Assembly (NCBI GenBank): GCA_903866485.1
Contig: CAIPNT010000165.1
Coordinates: 1-17,235 of the forward strand
Direction: 5' to 3'
Source: an uncultured Micrococcales bacterium
GTDB taxonomy: Bacteria > Actinomycetota > Actinomycetes > Actinomycetales > Microbacteriaceae
DNA: 17,235 nucleotides
Shown: in pieces, positions 1 to 7,354 of the stretch
Position numbering within the stretch: position 1 is the stretch's first letter
Layout: each line of letters starts with the position of its first letter
The notes under the pieces: model-generated
Seen by the model: the letters and a program-made list of their open reading frames with translations, nothing else
What the model was told of the DNA's origin: nothing
The model's database searches: none
Program-made: the position numbers and the translations under genes

Positions 1-128
1 AACCAATCGATTAGGAAGCCTGCGCTCGCGAAGATCGATTCGGGTTAGCGGCCAAGCGACTGCGGCCAAATAGATTGGCCCGAGCATGGCGGGTAGATTT
101 TGCAAAGTCATTGAGGCAGGTTAAGCGA

Positions 129-154
129 AAAACCTCGACCGAAGACGAGGTTTT
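129..154 (-). terminator. Rho-independent terminator, probably bidirectional
   Basis: A perfect 9-bp inverted repeat (AAAACCTCG / CGAGGTTTT) encloses an 8-base loop. Read on the minus strand, the loop contains a C(UUCG)G tetraloop set off by one U-U mismatch, and the stem is followed by a run of five U. It lies 21 bases past the stop codon of the NTF2-like gene and so should end that transcript. The plus-strand version also ends in four T and could stop transcription entering from the left edge. Confidence 0.82.
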
Positions 155-174
155 CCACAGAGCTGGCGAATGAA

Positions 175-558
175 CTAGGCGACGTCGCCGACCTTTTCCC
201 ACATCTTTGCCATGACCCACCATTGGCCATCCAAGAAGACGATGTTTAGGTAATCCTGCATGACTCCACCAAACATCTCCAGCTGAGGCTTCACCAAGGC
301 TAGCGTTGGAGAAATCTGGTCGAACATCAATACCTGGTCATTGCGGGCGTTGCCGGCATCGTGCGGTGACTGACGGTTGGCCACTGCCTCACGGTAGGTG
401 TCGTATGGTCGAATGTTGAGGCTTCCACCCTTCGCCGAATAGAGCACACAGTCTTTGTGAAATACCTTGTCAAAAAGGTTCATGTCTTGAAAATGCAAGA
501 CCTCAAAATAGTCGGAGATTAGTTTCTTGATGCTCGCGTCGGCCTGTTCGAAATTCAT
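175..558 (-). CDS. NTF2-like / SnoaL-fold protein (putative lumazine-binding type)
   Basis: This is a 127-residue soluble protein with no signal peptide or membrane segment. Its layout is that of a small NTF2-like alpha+beta cone: an N-terminal helix (residues 4-20), a phenylalanine- and histidine-rich segment (FHKDCVLYSAKGG), then alternating strands ending in the aromatic strand QWWVMAKMWE. It most resembles the 'nuclear transport factor 2 family / putative lumazine-binding' proteins, which include both small-molecule-binding and enzymatic members. The sequence does not reveal the ligand. The ATG is chosen because a -10-like hexamer ends six bases upstream and there is no ribosome binding site, so the mRNA is probably leaderless. 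It lies 49 bases past the phoH stop with its own promoter candidate and a strong terminator behind it, so it looks monocistronic. The fold call is fairly sure; the function is unknown. Confidence 0.8.
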   Translation of the reverse strand: MNFEQADASIKKLISDYFEVLHFQDMNLFDKVFHKDCVLYSAKGGSLNIRPYDTYREAVANRQSPHDAGNARNDQVLMFDQISPTLALVKPQLEMFGGVMQDYLNIVFLDGQWWVMAKMWEKVGDVA

Positions 559-564
559 AATTTC

Positions 565-570
565 AGCCTA
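565..570 (-). promoter_or_regulatory. -10 element of a leaderless promoter for the NTF2-like gene
   Basis: TAGGCT on the minus strand fits the actinobacterial TANNNT -10 pattern and is followed by exactly six bases before the ATG, so transcription should start at or next to the A of the start codon. A weak -35 (TTCTCA) lies 17 bases further upstream. No Shine-Dalgarno sequence is present. Confidence 0.45.
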
Positions 571-607
571 GACCTAATCGGGGTGTCTGAGAACGCGCGA
601 ACCAGAC

Positions 608-1957
608 CTAGTTATCGAGCAGGTCGGTAACCAGTGCCGCAATCGCTGAACGCTCTGATCGCGTCAAAGTGACGTGGGCAAACAATGAGTGACCTTTGAG
701 CGATTCGATAACCGCCGCAATGCCATCGTGGCGGCCAACCCGCAGGTTGTCTCGCTGAGCAACGTCGTGGGTGAGCACCACCTTGGCGTTCTGCCCGATT
801 CGAGAAAGCACAGTTAGCAGGGTGTTTCGCTCAAGCGACTGAGCTTCATCCACGATCACAAAAGCATCATGCAGCGAGCGACCGCGGATGTGAGTTAGCG
901 GCAGAATTTCGAGCAAGCCACGGTCAACAATGTGATCGATGACCTCTTTAGAAACGAGGGCGCCGAGCGTGTCAAAGATTGCCTGACCCCAGGGATTCAT
1001 CTTTTCGTTTTCGCTGCCAGGCAGATAACCAAGCTCTTGACCGCCAACTGCCAGAATTGGACGAAAAACGATGATTTTCTTGTGCTGACGGCGCTCTAGA
1101 ACAGTCTCTAGGCCAGCCAGAAGGGCCATAGCCGACTTTCCGGTGCCGGCGCGACCACCGAGTGACACGATGCCGACGTCGGAGTCAAGCAGCAGGTCGA
1201 TGGCTAGGCGTTGCTCGGCAGACCGGCCGTGAACACCGAAGACGTCTCGGTCGCCGCGCACGAGTCGAACCTTGCCGCCCTTTTCAACTCGACCAAGCGC
1301 ACTGCCACGCTCTGACGAGATGATTAGTCCGGTGTTAACCGGAAGGTTGGCTACATCCGCGTGTTTAATTAGCTCTGTGTCATAAAGGTCGTTCATTTCG
1401 TCGCCCGACAGACTCAGCTCAGAAATGCCGGTCCACCCCGAGTCTTTGACGTTGTCGTTGCGATATTCATCTGCGGCCATGCCAAGGGCAGAGGCCTTGA
1501 CGCGCATTGGCAGGTCTTTTGAAACTACGGTTACGTCGTAGCCCTCGCTTGCAAGGTTGAAGGCCACAGCAAGAATTCGACTGTCGTTGTCACCAAGCTG
1601 AAAACCGGCCGGAAGCACCGATTGATCGATGTGGTTCAGCTCAACTCTGAGCAGACCCCCATCACCTACTTCCATCGGAAAATCGAGGCGCTCGTGTTGA
1701 ACGCGAAGGTCATCCAGGTGACGCAGCGCCTGTCGTGCGTAATAACCAATCTCGGGGTCGTGGCGTTTCTTTTCAAGCTCGTTGATGACCACGATCGGAA
1801 TCACAACTTCTTGCTCTTTGAACTTAAACAGCGCCTTTGGGTCAGACAACAAAACCGAGGTGTCAAGCACATAAGTCTTAGTCGCGGTTCTTGGCGCCTT
1901 GCCCTTAGAACCGGTTGACTTGTTAGGGGTTTGCTTGGTTTCGGTTGTTTTAGCCAC
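608..1957 (-). CDS. phoH2: PhoH family protein with N-terminal PIN domain (PhoH2/YlaK type)
   Basis: This is a 449-residue fusion of a PIN ribonuclease domain (about residues 28-150) and a PhoH-type P-loop ATPase (about 235-445). The PIN domain shows its acidic residues in LDTSVL (D32), INELEKK, GDNDSR and SKDL. The ATPase has Walker A GRAGTGKS, a DEAQ Walker B box and the terminal LTRSERS motif. Proteins of this architecture, such as mycobacterial PhoH2, are described as RNA helicase/RNases; no antitoxin-like gene lies just upstream here. I chose the GTG at 1957 because AGGGAGA sits a few bases upstream of it. An in-frame TTG at 2008 would add 17 residues but has no ribosome binding site. 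The uppS-like gene ends 98 bases upstream on the same strand, so co-transcription is possible. The family is certain; the in vivo RNA target is unknown. Confidence 0.93.
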   Translation of the reverse strand: MAKTTETKQTPNKSTGSKGKAPRTATKTYVLDTSVLLSDPKALFKFKEQEVVIPIVVINELEKKRHDPEIGYYARQALRHLDDLRVQHERLDFPMEVGDGGLLRVELNHIDQSVLPAGFQLGDNDSRILAVAFNLASEGYDVTVVSKDLPMRVKASALGMAADEYRNDNVKDSGWTGISELSLSGDEMNDLYDTELIKHADVANLPVNTGLIISSERGSALGRVEKGGKVRLVRGDRDVFGVHGRSAEQRLAIDLLLDSDVGIVSLGGRAGTGKSAMALLAGLETVLERRQHKKIIVFRPILAVGGQELGYLPGSENEKMNPWGQAIFDTLGALVSKEVIDHIVDRGLLEILPLTHIRGRSLHDAFVIVDEAQSLERNTLLTVLSRIGQNAKVVLTHDVAQRDNLRVGRHDGIAAVIESLKGHSLFAHVTLTRSERSAIAALVTDLLDN

Positions 1958-2055
1958 GAACTCTCCCTTGGTTGTCTTGAGGTGAGAGTACGCCCGCGAA
2001 TCGGGCAACTGTCACTTAGACACGCGCTAATTCATGTTCGTTACGAAGCGTTAAT

Positions 2056-2817
2056 CTAGGCGCCAAAACGACGGTGGCGAGATTCAAAGGCACGGATGGC
2101 GCGCAAAAAGTCGAGCCGTCTAAAGTCAGGCCAAAGCGCCTCTTCGAAATAGAACTCAGACTGCGCGCTCTGCCAAAGCAAGAAACCCGAAAGACGCTGT
2201 TCGCCCGAGGTGCGAATAATCAAGTCGGGATCTGGCTGGCCACTGGTGTAGAGGTGCTGCGTGATCAGGTCTGGGTCTAGCAGTTCGGCCAGCTCATCGA
2301 TGCTGGTTCCTTGGCTCGAGTGCGCCTTCAGAATGGATCGCATCGCGTCGGCGATTTCTTTGCGGCCACCATAACCAACCGCTAGATTGACGTGCATCGC
2401 CTCGATGCTGGCGGTGGCCTTCTCGGCCTCGCCGATCGCCTTAGCAAGCGATTCTGGCAGGCTTGAGCGGTCACCTACAAGTTGCAGCCTCCACTTTTTT
2501 GTGGCAGCGAGGTCGTGAGCCAATTGACCGATGATCTCGAGAAGGTCGGTCAATTCACCACCGGTGCGACCCTTTAGGTTGTCTGTAGAAAGCAAATAGA
2601 GAGTGACCACCTTGATGCCGAGCTCGTCGCACCAGCCCAAAAATTCGAGGGTCTTTCTGGCACCAACCGCGTGACCGTGGCTGACCCGCACTCCCCCTTG
2701 GCGCTCCGCCCATCGGCGATTGCCATCCAGAATCACGGCAACGTGCCTAGGCATGTCATCGGCCGCTAACTGGCGTTCAAGCGAACGCTCATAAAGCCGA
2801 TAAACCAGATTCTTCAC
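2056..2817 (-). CDS. uppS: cis-Prenyltransferase, probably short-chain Z-farnesyl diphosphate synthase
   Basis: This 253-residue cytosolic enzyme condenses isopentenyl diphosphate onto an allylic primer in cis, feeding polyprenyl-phosphate carriers for cell-wall synthesis. The catalytic aspartate is D31 in ILDGNRRWA. The family's SxxN motif appears as STDN (S77-N80), and the C-terminal RTSGEQRLSGFLLWQ and SEFYF motifs bind diphosphate and Mg. L75 occupies the site of E. coli UppS A69, and the tryptophan after the SxxN motif is replaced by leucine. Rv1086 of M. tuberculosis, a Z,E-farnesyl diphosphate synthase, also has leucine at the A69 position, so a short product is likely. The GTG start is preceded by a -10-like hexamer at leaderless spacing. 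The gene is divergent from the hemolysin III gene, as Rv1086 is from Rv1085c. The family is certain; the product length is inferred. Confidence 0.93.
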   Translation of the reverse strand: MKNLVYRLYERSLERQLAADDMPRHVAVILDGNRRWAERQGGVRVSHGHAVGARKTLEFLGWCDELGIKVVTLYLLSTDNLKGRTGGELTDLLEIIGQLAHDLAATKKWRLQLVGDRSSLPESLAKAIGEAEKATASIEAMHVNLAVGYGGRKEIADAMRSILKAHSSQGTSIDELAELLDPDLITQHLYTSGQPDPDLIIRTSGEQRLSGFLLWQSAQSEFYFEEALWPDFRRLDFLRAIRAFESRHRRFGA

Positions 2818-2823
2818 GCCTTA

Positions 2824-2829
2824 AGGCTA
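2824..2829 (-). promoter_or_regulatory. -10 element of a leaderless promoter for the cis-prenyltransferase gene
   Basis: TAGCCT on the minus strand ends six bases before the GTG start. No convincing -35 is visible and there is no ribosome binding site. The same TAGCCTTAA string recurs before the DUF4307 gene. Confidence 0.42.
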
Positions 2830-2858
2830 CTACTCGAACCTGACCGTAAATGCAGGCG

Positions 2859-2864
2859 TAGGCT
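2859..2864 (+). promoter_or_regulatory. -10 element of a leaderless promoter for the hemolysin III gene
   Basis: TAGGCT is followed by six bases (TTGACT) and then the ATG at 2871. This spacing favours ATG 2871 over the in-frame TTG at 2865, which would lie upstream of the predicted transcription start. No clear -35 is visible. Confidence 0.42.
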
Positions 2865-2870
2865 TTGACT

Positions 2871-3563
2871 ATGAGCTTGCCAATCTCTAATTCGTTTCGT
2901 GAACCAACCCCAGATGCCAAACCGACTTGGCGTGGCTGGATTCACGCGGGCGTGCTTCCGTTTGTGATTGCAGGCGGTATCGTACTGGTTGTTTTGGCGC
3001 ACGGCGTGCCGGCCAAAATTGCCACCGCGGTTTTCTTCTTGAGCTCGTTTCTGCTGTTTGGCAACTCGGCTCTCTACCACCGCTTCAACTGGCGCCCCCA
3101 GGTGAAACTTGCGCTCAAGCGAATCGATCACGCAAACATTTTCTTGCTGATTGCAGGCAGCTATACCCCGATCACATGGCTAGCCCTGCCGCAAGCTAAG
3201 GCGATTGTGCTAATGAGTTTGATTTGGGGCACGGCGCTGCTTGGCATCGGCTTTAGAGTTTTCTGGATTTCGGCTCCGCGCTGGCTCTATGTGCCGATTT
3301 ATGTGCTGATGGGTTGGGGCGCTATGGCCTACATCATCGATTTCTTCAACGCCAACGCTCCAATGATGATTCTCATTTTGGCTGGTGGCCTGTGCTACAC
3401 CGCAGGAGCCATAATCTATGGCATAAAAAAGCCAAACCCGTTTCCGGGAAAGTTTGGCTTTCACGAGATCTTTCACTCGCTGACCGTGGTGGCCTTTTTG
3501 TGCCACTGGACCGCGGCGCTTCTAATCGCGCTGGCGCCAGCCGCGGGGTCGTTCGGGGCCTAG
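2871..3563 (+). CDS. trhA: Hemolysin III / TrhA family membrane protein (PAQR superfamily)
   Basis: This 230-residue integral membrane protein has seven predicted hydrophobic helices. The PAQR metal-site residues are visible: H25 in the first segment, the S66-x3-H70 pair (SALYH), D86-H87 after the second helix, and H198-x3-H202 (HEIFH) with H212 near the C-terminus. Bacterial members of this family (E. coli TrhA/YqfA, Bacillus HlyIII) act in membrane energy or lipid homeostasis; the hemolysin name is historical and no toxin role should be read from it. The gene is divergent from the cis-prenyltransferase, as in mycobacteria, and its stop codon overlaps that of the facing gene by four bases (CTAG). 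The start at ATG 2871 is chosen for its leaderless-type spacing to TAGGCT. Confidence 0.92.
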   Translation: MSLPISNSFREPTPDAKPTWRGWIHAGVLPFVIAGGIVLVVLAHGVPAKIATAVFFLSSFLLFGNSALYHRFNWRPQVKLALKRIDHANIFLLIAGSYTPITWLALPQAKAIVLMSLIWGTALLGIGFRVFWISAPRWLYVPIYVLMGWGAMAYIIDFFNANAPMMILILAGGLCYTAGAIIYGIKKPNPFPGKFGFHEIFHSLTVVAFLCHWTAALLIALAPAAGSFGA

Positions 3564-3859
3564 TCTTTGTTGCGTTGCGGCTTTGCCGGCGGCGCCGGAC
3601 GCGCAGGCTTGGCCTTTGCGACGGGTTTAGCATCGACCTTAGCTTCTGCCTCGGCGATTAGCTTTTCGGCAATCTCTGAGCGATAGCGCACGCGACGAAT
3701 TCGGCGCACCATGTCAAAAATCAACGCGATAGCGCCAACTGTGATGAAAAAGGTCATGACAAAACCGATGGTTCCAGGGCTCGAGTAATACTGAGATGGG
3801 TCGGTGGTGGCAGATGGCGAAGGAGTGGCCGCAAGCAGCGCCGAAAGCAAAATGTGCAT
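3560..3859 (-). CDS. Small single-pass membrane protein (Rv1083-like position)
   Basis: This 99-residue protein starts with a short hydrophobic stretch (residues 3-11), which could be a signal or anchor. A Ser/Thr/Pro/Tyr-rich exterior linker (12-28) follows, then a transmembrane helix (30-50), the basic cluster RRIRRVR that should sit in the cytoplasm, and an Ala/Pro/Lys-rich tail. I recognise no catalytic motif. Its place between the hemolysin III gene and DUF4307 matches that of the small membrane protein Rv1083 of M. tuberculosis, but sequence similarity by eye is limited to the TM-plus-arginine layout. The ATG is supported by GATACT ending six bases upstream. Its stop codon overlaps that of trhA by four bases. 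It is a real gene by position and composition; the function is unknown. Confidence 0.72.
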   Translation of the reverse strand: MHILLSALLAATPSPSATTDPSQYYSSPGTIGFVMTFFITVGAIALIFDMVRRIRRVRYRSEIAEKLIAEAEAKVDAKPVAKAKPARPAPPAKPQRNKD

Positions 3860-3865
3860 GCATTA

Positions 3866-3871
3866 AGTATC
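3866..3871 (-). promoter_or_regulatory. Possible -10 element of the small membrane protein gene
   Basis: GATACT on the minus strand matches TATAAT at four of six positions and ends six bases before the ATG at 3859, the same spacing as other candidate leaderless starts in the window. No Shine-Dalgarno sequence is seen. Confidence 0.35.
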
Positions 3872-3886
3872 GCGCTTTAACTTCGA

Positions 3887-3892
3887 TAGCCT
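3887..3892 (+). promoter_or_regulatory. -10 element of a leaderless promoter for the DUF4307 gene
   Basis: TAGCCT is followed by seven bases and then the ATG at 3900, with no ribosome binding site between. Only 40 bases separate the two divergent start codons here, so the two promoters must overlap back to back. Confidence 0.42.
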
Positions 3893-3899
3893 TAAACCG

Positions 3900-4295
3900 A
3901 TGTCAAACGAATATCTAGCCAACCGCTATGGCAAGAGCCCAGAGCGAGCCCGCCGTCAGCGCCTGCTTTGGACTGCCGTTGGCGCCACACTGTTGCTCAC
4001 CTTCTTTGTGTGGTCAGTCGCGGTGAACTTTGTCGCCCCCAATAGCCTCAGCGCTCAGGTGCAAACCTACAAAATCGAAAGCAACCAACAGGCTACGGTC
4101 AGCCTTATGGCAAATCACCCGTCGGCCAAGGCTGGGGCCTGCGCGGTTAAGGTGTTGAACTCAGAATTTGCCATCGTTGGCTATAAAGAACTGCCGATTG
4201 CGGCAGACTCTGGAACTAATCCTGTTATTCAAGGCTCAATAAACACGATCTCGCTGGGCGTATCAGTTGATGTAGACCGCTGCTGGTTCAAATAA
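3900..4295 (+). CDS. DUF4307 family membrane protein
   Basis: This 131-residue protein has a short cytoplasmic N-terminus carrying the typical LANRYGK start motif and an Arg-rich patch (ERARRQR). One transmembrane helix (about residues 22-43) follows, then an extracytoplasmic beta-rich domain of about 85 residues. The outer domain contains two cysteines (in GACAV and DRCWF), which could form a disulfide. This matches actinobacterial DUF4307 proteins such as Rv1081c, encoded beside greA in mycobacteria; their function is unknown. It lies 12 bases upstream of greA on the same strand, so the two are probably co-transcribed. In mycobacteria the mycothiol amidase gene mca lies directly upstream of this gene; here a different gene start occupies that place. 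Confidence 0.85.
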   Translation: MSNEYLANRYGKSPERARRQRLLWTAVGATLLLTFFVWSVAVNFVAPNSLSAQVQTYKIESNQQATVSLMANHPSAKAGACAVKVLNSEFAIVGYKELPIAADSGTNPVIQGSINTISLGVSVDVDRCWFK

Positions 4296-4307
4296 ACTAG
4301 AGGGATT

Positions 4308-4796
4308 ATGGCAGACACCCCCGAAGCAACCTGGCTAACCCAAGAGGCATATGATCGACTCGCGAGCGAGCTCGAATACTTGCTCACTGTTGCCCGCCAA
4401 GACATTGCCAAGAAGATTCAAGAGGCGCGCGAAGAGGGTGACCTCAAAGAAAACGGCGGTTATCACGCGGCCAAAGAAGAGCAGGGCAAGATAGAAGCCC
4501 GAGCAGCGCGTCTAGAGAACATCTTGGCAAATGCCGTAGTCGGAGAGGCCAAAGAGAGCCACGGCATCGTTGAGCAAGGCACGGTAATTCGATTGACCAT
4601 GAACGGCAGCGAGCTTGAATTTTTGCTTGGCAGCGCCGAAATCGCCGAAGGCAGCGACATTGACGTCTATAGCCCAGACAGCCCAATCGGCACAGCAATA
4701 ATGGGCGCCAAGGTCGGCGACAAAGTGAGCTTCTTTGCGCCAAATGGCAAAGAGCGCGAAATCGAAATTCTCGAGGTTAAAAATTTCTTGGGCTAA
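4308..4796 (+). CDS. greA: Transcription elongation factor GreA
   Basis: This is a 162-residue cytosolic protein of standard GreA length. The N-terminal coiled coil (about residues 8-78) reaches into the RNA polymerase secondary channel and carries the acidic tip GDLKEN. D45 and E48 correspond to the E. coli D41/E44 pair that activates cleavage of backtracked RNA. The FKBP-like C-terminal domain (about 85-160) ends in KEREIEILEVK and binds polymerase. Two glycines follow the tip where many GreA have AE (NGGYHAAKEEQG), a conservative change. The start is supported by AGAGGG a few bases upstream. It follows DUF4307 closely and overlaps the stop codon of the convergent ilvA by four bases (CTAA). 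Confidence 0.97.
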   Translation: MADTPEATWLTQEAYDRLASELEYLLTVARQDIAKKIQEAREEGDLKENGGYHAAKEEQGKIEARAARLENILANAVVGEAKESHGIVEQGTVIRLTMNGSELEFLLGSAEIAEGSDIDVYSPDSPIGTAIMGAKVGDKVSFFAPNGKEREIEILEVKNFLG

Positions 4797-6037
4797 GCCT
4801 GAGTGATTCGAGGCTGCAGTCCAGCATCAACCAAGGCTTGCAAAACGCGCTCGCGGTGTTCGTGACCCATCGTTTCGACAGAAACGCGAAGTTCAACCTC
4901 ACCAATTTCTAGACCCTCTCCATGGCGAGTGTGCAAAACCTCAACCACGTTGCCTTGAGCAGCCGCGATTGCTTCAGCGGTTTTAACGAGTTGCCCCGGA
5001 CGGTCTGGCAACATGACCGAAATGGTTGTGTAGCGCTCAGACGCCATCAAGCCAAAGCCGATAATCTTTTGCATCAGCAGTGGGTCGATGTTGCCTCCGG
5101 AAAGCACAGCCACGGTGGTTGCTGTTGGCTTGACCGCGCCAGACATCAGCGCGGCAACGGCAGCGGCACCGGCAGGTTCAACAACTTGCTTCGAGCGCTC
5201 GAGCAACACCACGATAGCCTTCGCAATTTCATCGTCGCTTACGGTGACAACCTCGTCAATGTGTTTGCTGATTAATTCAAATGGAATGTGACCAGGCTTG
5301 GCTACCGCGATTCCATCCGCGATGGTTCGCTCGGTCTTAATTTCAACCTCGTGACCGGCCTTGAGCGACGGAACATATGATGCAGCATTTTGAGACTGCA
5401 CCCCAATTACCTTGATCTTGCGACCCTGTTGTGCCGCTTTCAACTTGGCAGCAACGGCAACGCCGGCGGCAAGCCCGCCACCACCGATGGCAACCAAGAT
5501 GGTGTCTACACCTGGCACCTGCTGAATAATCTCAAGCCCTACTGTTCCCTGACCGGTGACGATATCGATGTTGTCATAAGGCGGGATGAAAATTGCTCCC
5601 TGCTCGGCAGAGTATGCTTTGGCGGCCTTCAGGGTTTCGGCGAATACAGCACCCTCGAGCACAACATCGGCTCCGTAGTTTTTGGTTGCCTGAAACTTTG
5701 GCAGTGAAGCGCCGACCGGCATAAAGATGGTTGCTTTGATGCCAAGTTTCTTGGCGGCCAGGGCAACACCCTGGGCGTGGTTGCCTGCGCTAGCGGCGAC
5801 GACGCCCAGTTTGCGCTCATCCGGCGTCAATTTTGACATGCGGTTGAAGGCACCGCGCAACTTGTATGCGCCAGTGCGCTGAAGGTTTTCGCACTTCAAG
5901 AACACGTCGTGACCGACGAGCTCACTCAAAAAGTGACTGTGCAGCACCGGAGTCTGAATGGCAACCTGGGCAACGTTTTCGTGTGCAAGCTCAAACTCTT
6001 CGAGAGTCGGCGCGACGACTTTTGCCTCAATGGTCAT
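4793..6037 (-). CDS. ilvA: Threonine ammonia-lyase (threonine deaminase)
   Basis: This 414-residue PLP enzyme converts L-threonine to 2-oxobutanoate and ammonia, the first step of isoleucine synthesis. The PLP lysine is K59 in TGAYKLRGA. SAGNHAQG (83-90) and the glycine loop GGGGLAAG (about 184-191) bind substrate and PLP phosphate, and SGGN lies near residue 315. A single ACT-type regulatory domain (about 335-410, beginning YTTISVMLPDRPGQL) suggests allosteric control. The length is that of the shorter, single-ACT form found in actinobacteria, not the roughly 510-residue two-ACT E. coli IlvA, so a catabolic role cannot be excluded. The ATG has a good ribosome binding site (GAGGAAC). It is divergent from the glycosylase gene and overlaps greA by four bases at the stop. 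Confidence 0.95.
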   Translation of the reverse strand: MTIEAKVVAPTLEEFELAHENVAQVAIQTPVLHSHFLSELVGHDVFLKCENLQRTGAYKLRGAFNRMSKLTPDERKLGVVAASAGNHAQGVALAAKKLGIKATIFMPVGASLPKFQATKNYGADVVLEGAVFAETLKAAKAYSAEQGAIFIPPYDNIDIVTGQGTVGLEIIQQVPGVDTILVAIGGGGLAAGVAVAAKLKAAQQGRKIKVIGVQSQNAASYVPSLKAGHEVEIKTERTIADGIAVAKPGHIPFELISKHIDEVVTVSDDEIAKAIVVLLERSKQVVEPAGAAAVAALMSGAVKPTATTVAVLSGGNIDPLLMQKIIGFGLMASERYTTISVMLPDRPGQLVKTAEAIAAAQGNVVEVLHTRHGEGLEIGEVELRVSVETMGHEHRERVLQALVDAGLQPRITQA

Positions 6038-6094
6038 TTCAGTTCCTCAATCGTTTCTATGCTGGTATCGAGTCTAGTTTGAGAAGAGGCACCC
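6038..6094. promoter_or_regulatory. Divergent promoter region ilvA / ycaQ-like gene
   Basis: In this 57-base gap, overlapping -10-like hexamers point both ways around one CTAG core: TAGACT on the minus strand (6071-6076) toward ilvA and TAGTTT on the plus strand (6075-6080). A second plus-strand candidate is TATGCT (6058-6063). Both genes have a Shine-Dalgarno sequence (GAGGAAC for ilvA, GAAGAGG for the plus gene), so both mRNAs should have short leaders. No -35 stands out. Confidence 0.35.
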
Positions 6095-7354
6095 ATGTCT
6101 GAAGCACTGAGTTTGGCACAGGCAAGAGCCGTTGTTCTCAACGCGCAGGGTTTGGCAGCCAAGCCAACCAAAGCCAACAGACAAGCAGGCATTTTGGGCG
6201 TTGTCGACCGCCTTACGCTGCTGCAACTTGACTCTGTCAACGTGTTTGAGCGCGCGCACTACATGCCGGGCTTTTCACGCCTTGGCAACTATGACAAACA
6301 GGCGCTCGATGCGGCAACGACCCCACAGACCGTAAGCGGCGCCCAGGCTCATCTGATCGAATACTGGGCTCACGAGGCTGCCTGGATCAAGACCGAAGAC
6401 CTTCCCCTTCATCGCTTTCGCATGGATGGCTACCGGCAAGGCACCGACGACCGCCGCCATTCTTCGCGCACCTGGAAGGCCGTCGTCGAGCAGCACGGCG
6501 ACCTGCTTGATTGGATTCGCAACGAACTTCGCACCCGTGGCCCGTTAACGATTAGTCAAATCGAACACGACCAAAACAAGCGCAAGGGCACCTGGTGGGG
6601 CTGGAGCGACGTAAAAACCTGCCTCGAGCGATTGTTCTTGGCAGGCGAGGTGACCTCGGCCGGCCGCGAAAACTTTAGCCGACGATATGCCCTAACCGAA
6701 CAAGTGCTCGACGATGCCACGTACTCAAAGATGGTTGAACCAAACCCCGACTATGACCAAATGCTCAGAACGATCATCGGTCGAGCAGCCAAGGCCGATG
6801 GAGTTGCGACCATAAAAGACCTAGCCGACTTTGTGCGACTCAAAATCGACCGAGTGACACCAAGGGTGCGCGATCTAGTTGAAGCCGGCGAACTCATCGA
6901 GGTTAATGTCGAAGGTTTCAAAGACCCCGGCTATCTGCATCGTGATTGGTCTCAGGCCCTTCAGGCCGGCCAACTCGAAAAGCCCAAACACACCACCCTG
7001 CTGAGCCCATTTGACCCATTAACGCGCAACCGCGATAGGGCAATCCGGTTATTTGATTTTGATTACAAGATCGAGATTTATACACCAGAACCTAAGCGCG
7101 TGTATGGCTATTACACACTTCCGCTGTTGCACAACGGCCAGCTGGTTGGCCGAATTGACCTCAAGAGTGACCGCAAGACTGGCGAGCTGCTGGTGCAATC
7201 GAGTTGGCATGAAGCCAAATTGAAACAGTCCGAGATCGAATCGGTTGCGTCTGCCCTCAAGCGGCACCTTGCCGAGGTGGCGAGTTGGCAAGGTCTTGAG
7301 AGCACTGTGATAAAGCCCAAGGGCAATCTTGCCTCGGCTCTGCAATCAGCTTAA
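6095..7354 (+). CDS. Winged-helix DNA glycosylase, YcaQ/AlkX-like (HTH_42 family)
   Basis: This 419-residue protein is of the HTH_42 / YcaQ family, DNA glycosylases that remove bulky alkylated bases and unhook interstrand crosslinks. The N-terminal part has the expected layout: an ARAVVLNAQGL helix, then LLQLDSVNVFERAHYMPGFSRLG. The Q44-L45-D46 triplet matches the Q-phi-D catalytic motif reported for E. coli YcaQ, while Streptomyces AlkZ has Q-phi-Q. YWAHEAAW and the tryptophan-rich KGTWWGWSDVK segment are also typical. The middle holds winged-helix repeats (GPLTISQIEHD; LAGEVTSAGRENFSRRYALT), and the C-terminus is a beta barrel-like region (LLSPFDPLTRNRDRA). The ATG has GAAGAGG upstream. The gene stands alone and overlaps htpX by four bases at the stops (TTAA). 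The family is sure; the lesion is inferred. Confidence 0.88.
   Translation: MSEALSLAQARAVVLNAQGLAAKPTKANRQAGILGVVDRLTLLQLDSVNVFERAHYMPGFSRLGNYDKQALDAATTPQTVSGAQAHLIEYWAHEAAWIKTEDLPLHRFRMDGYRQGTDDRRHSSRTWKAVVEQHGDLLDWIRNELRTRGPLTISQIEHDQNKRKGTWWGWSDVKTCLERLFLAGEVTSAGRENFSRRYALTEQVLDDATYSKMVEPNPDYDQMLRTIIGRAAKADGVATIKDLADFVRLKIDRVTPRVRDLVEAGELIEVNVEGFKDPGYLHRDWSQALQAGQLEKPKHTTLLSPFDPLTRNRDRAIRLFDFDYKIEIYTPEPKRVYGYYTLPLLHNGQLVGRIDLKSDRKTGELLVQSSWHEAKLKQSEIESVASALKRHLAEVASWQGLESTVIKPKGNLASALQSA

Noticed and set aside
11..223. A 70-codon minus-strand open frame across the left edge
   Set aside because: It overlaps the end of the NTF2-like gene in another frame, crosses the strong terminator and has an arginine-rich, low-complexity product with no family features.
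1622..1918. A 98-codon plus-strand open frame inside phoH2
   Set aside because: It lies antisense to the PIN domain, has no ribosome binding site and its product resembles no protein family; it is a shadow of the real gene.
2865..2867. TTG as the start of the hemolysin III gene
   Set aside because: It would lie in the six-base gap between the proposed -10 and ATG 2871 and adds only two residues; ATG 2871 is the better start.
2814..3131. A minus-strand open frame facing the hemolysin III gene
   Set aside because: It overlaps the first third of trhA and the uppS start and shows no domain; the trhA frame has all the PAQR motifs.
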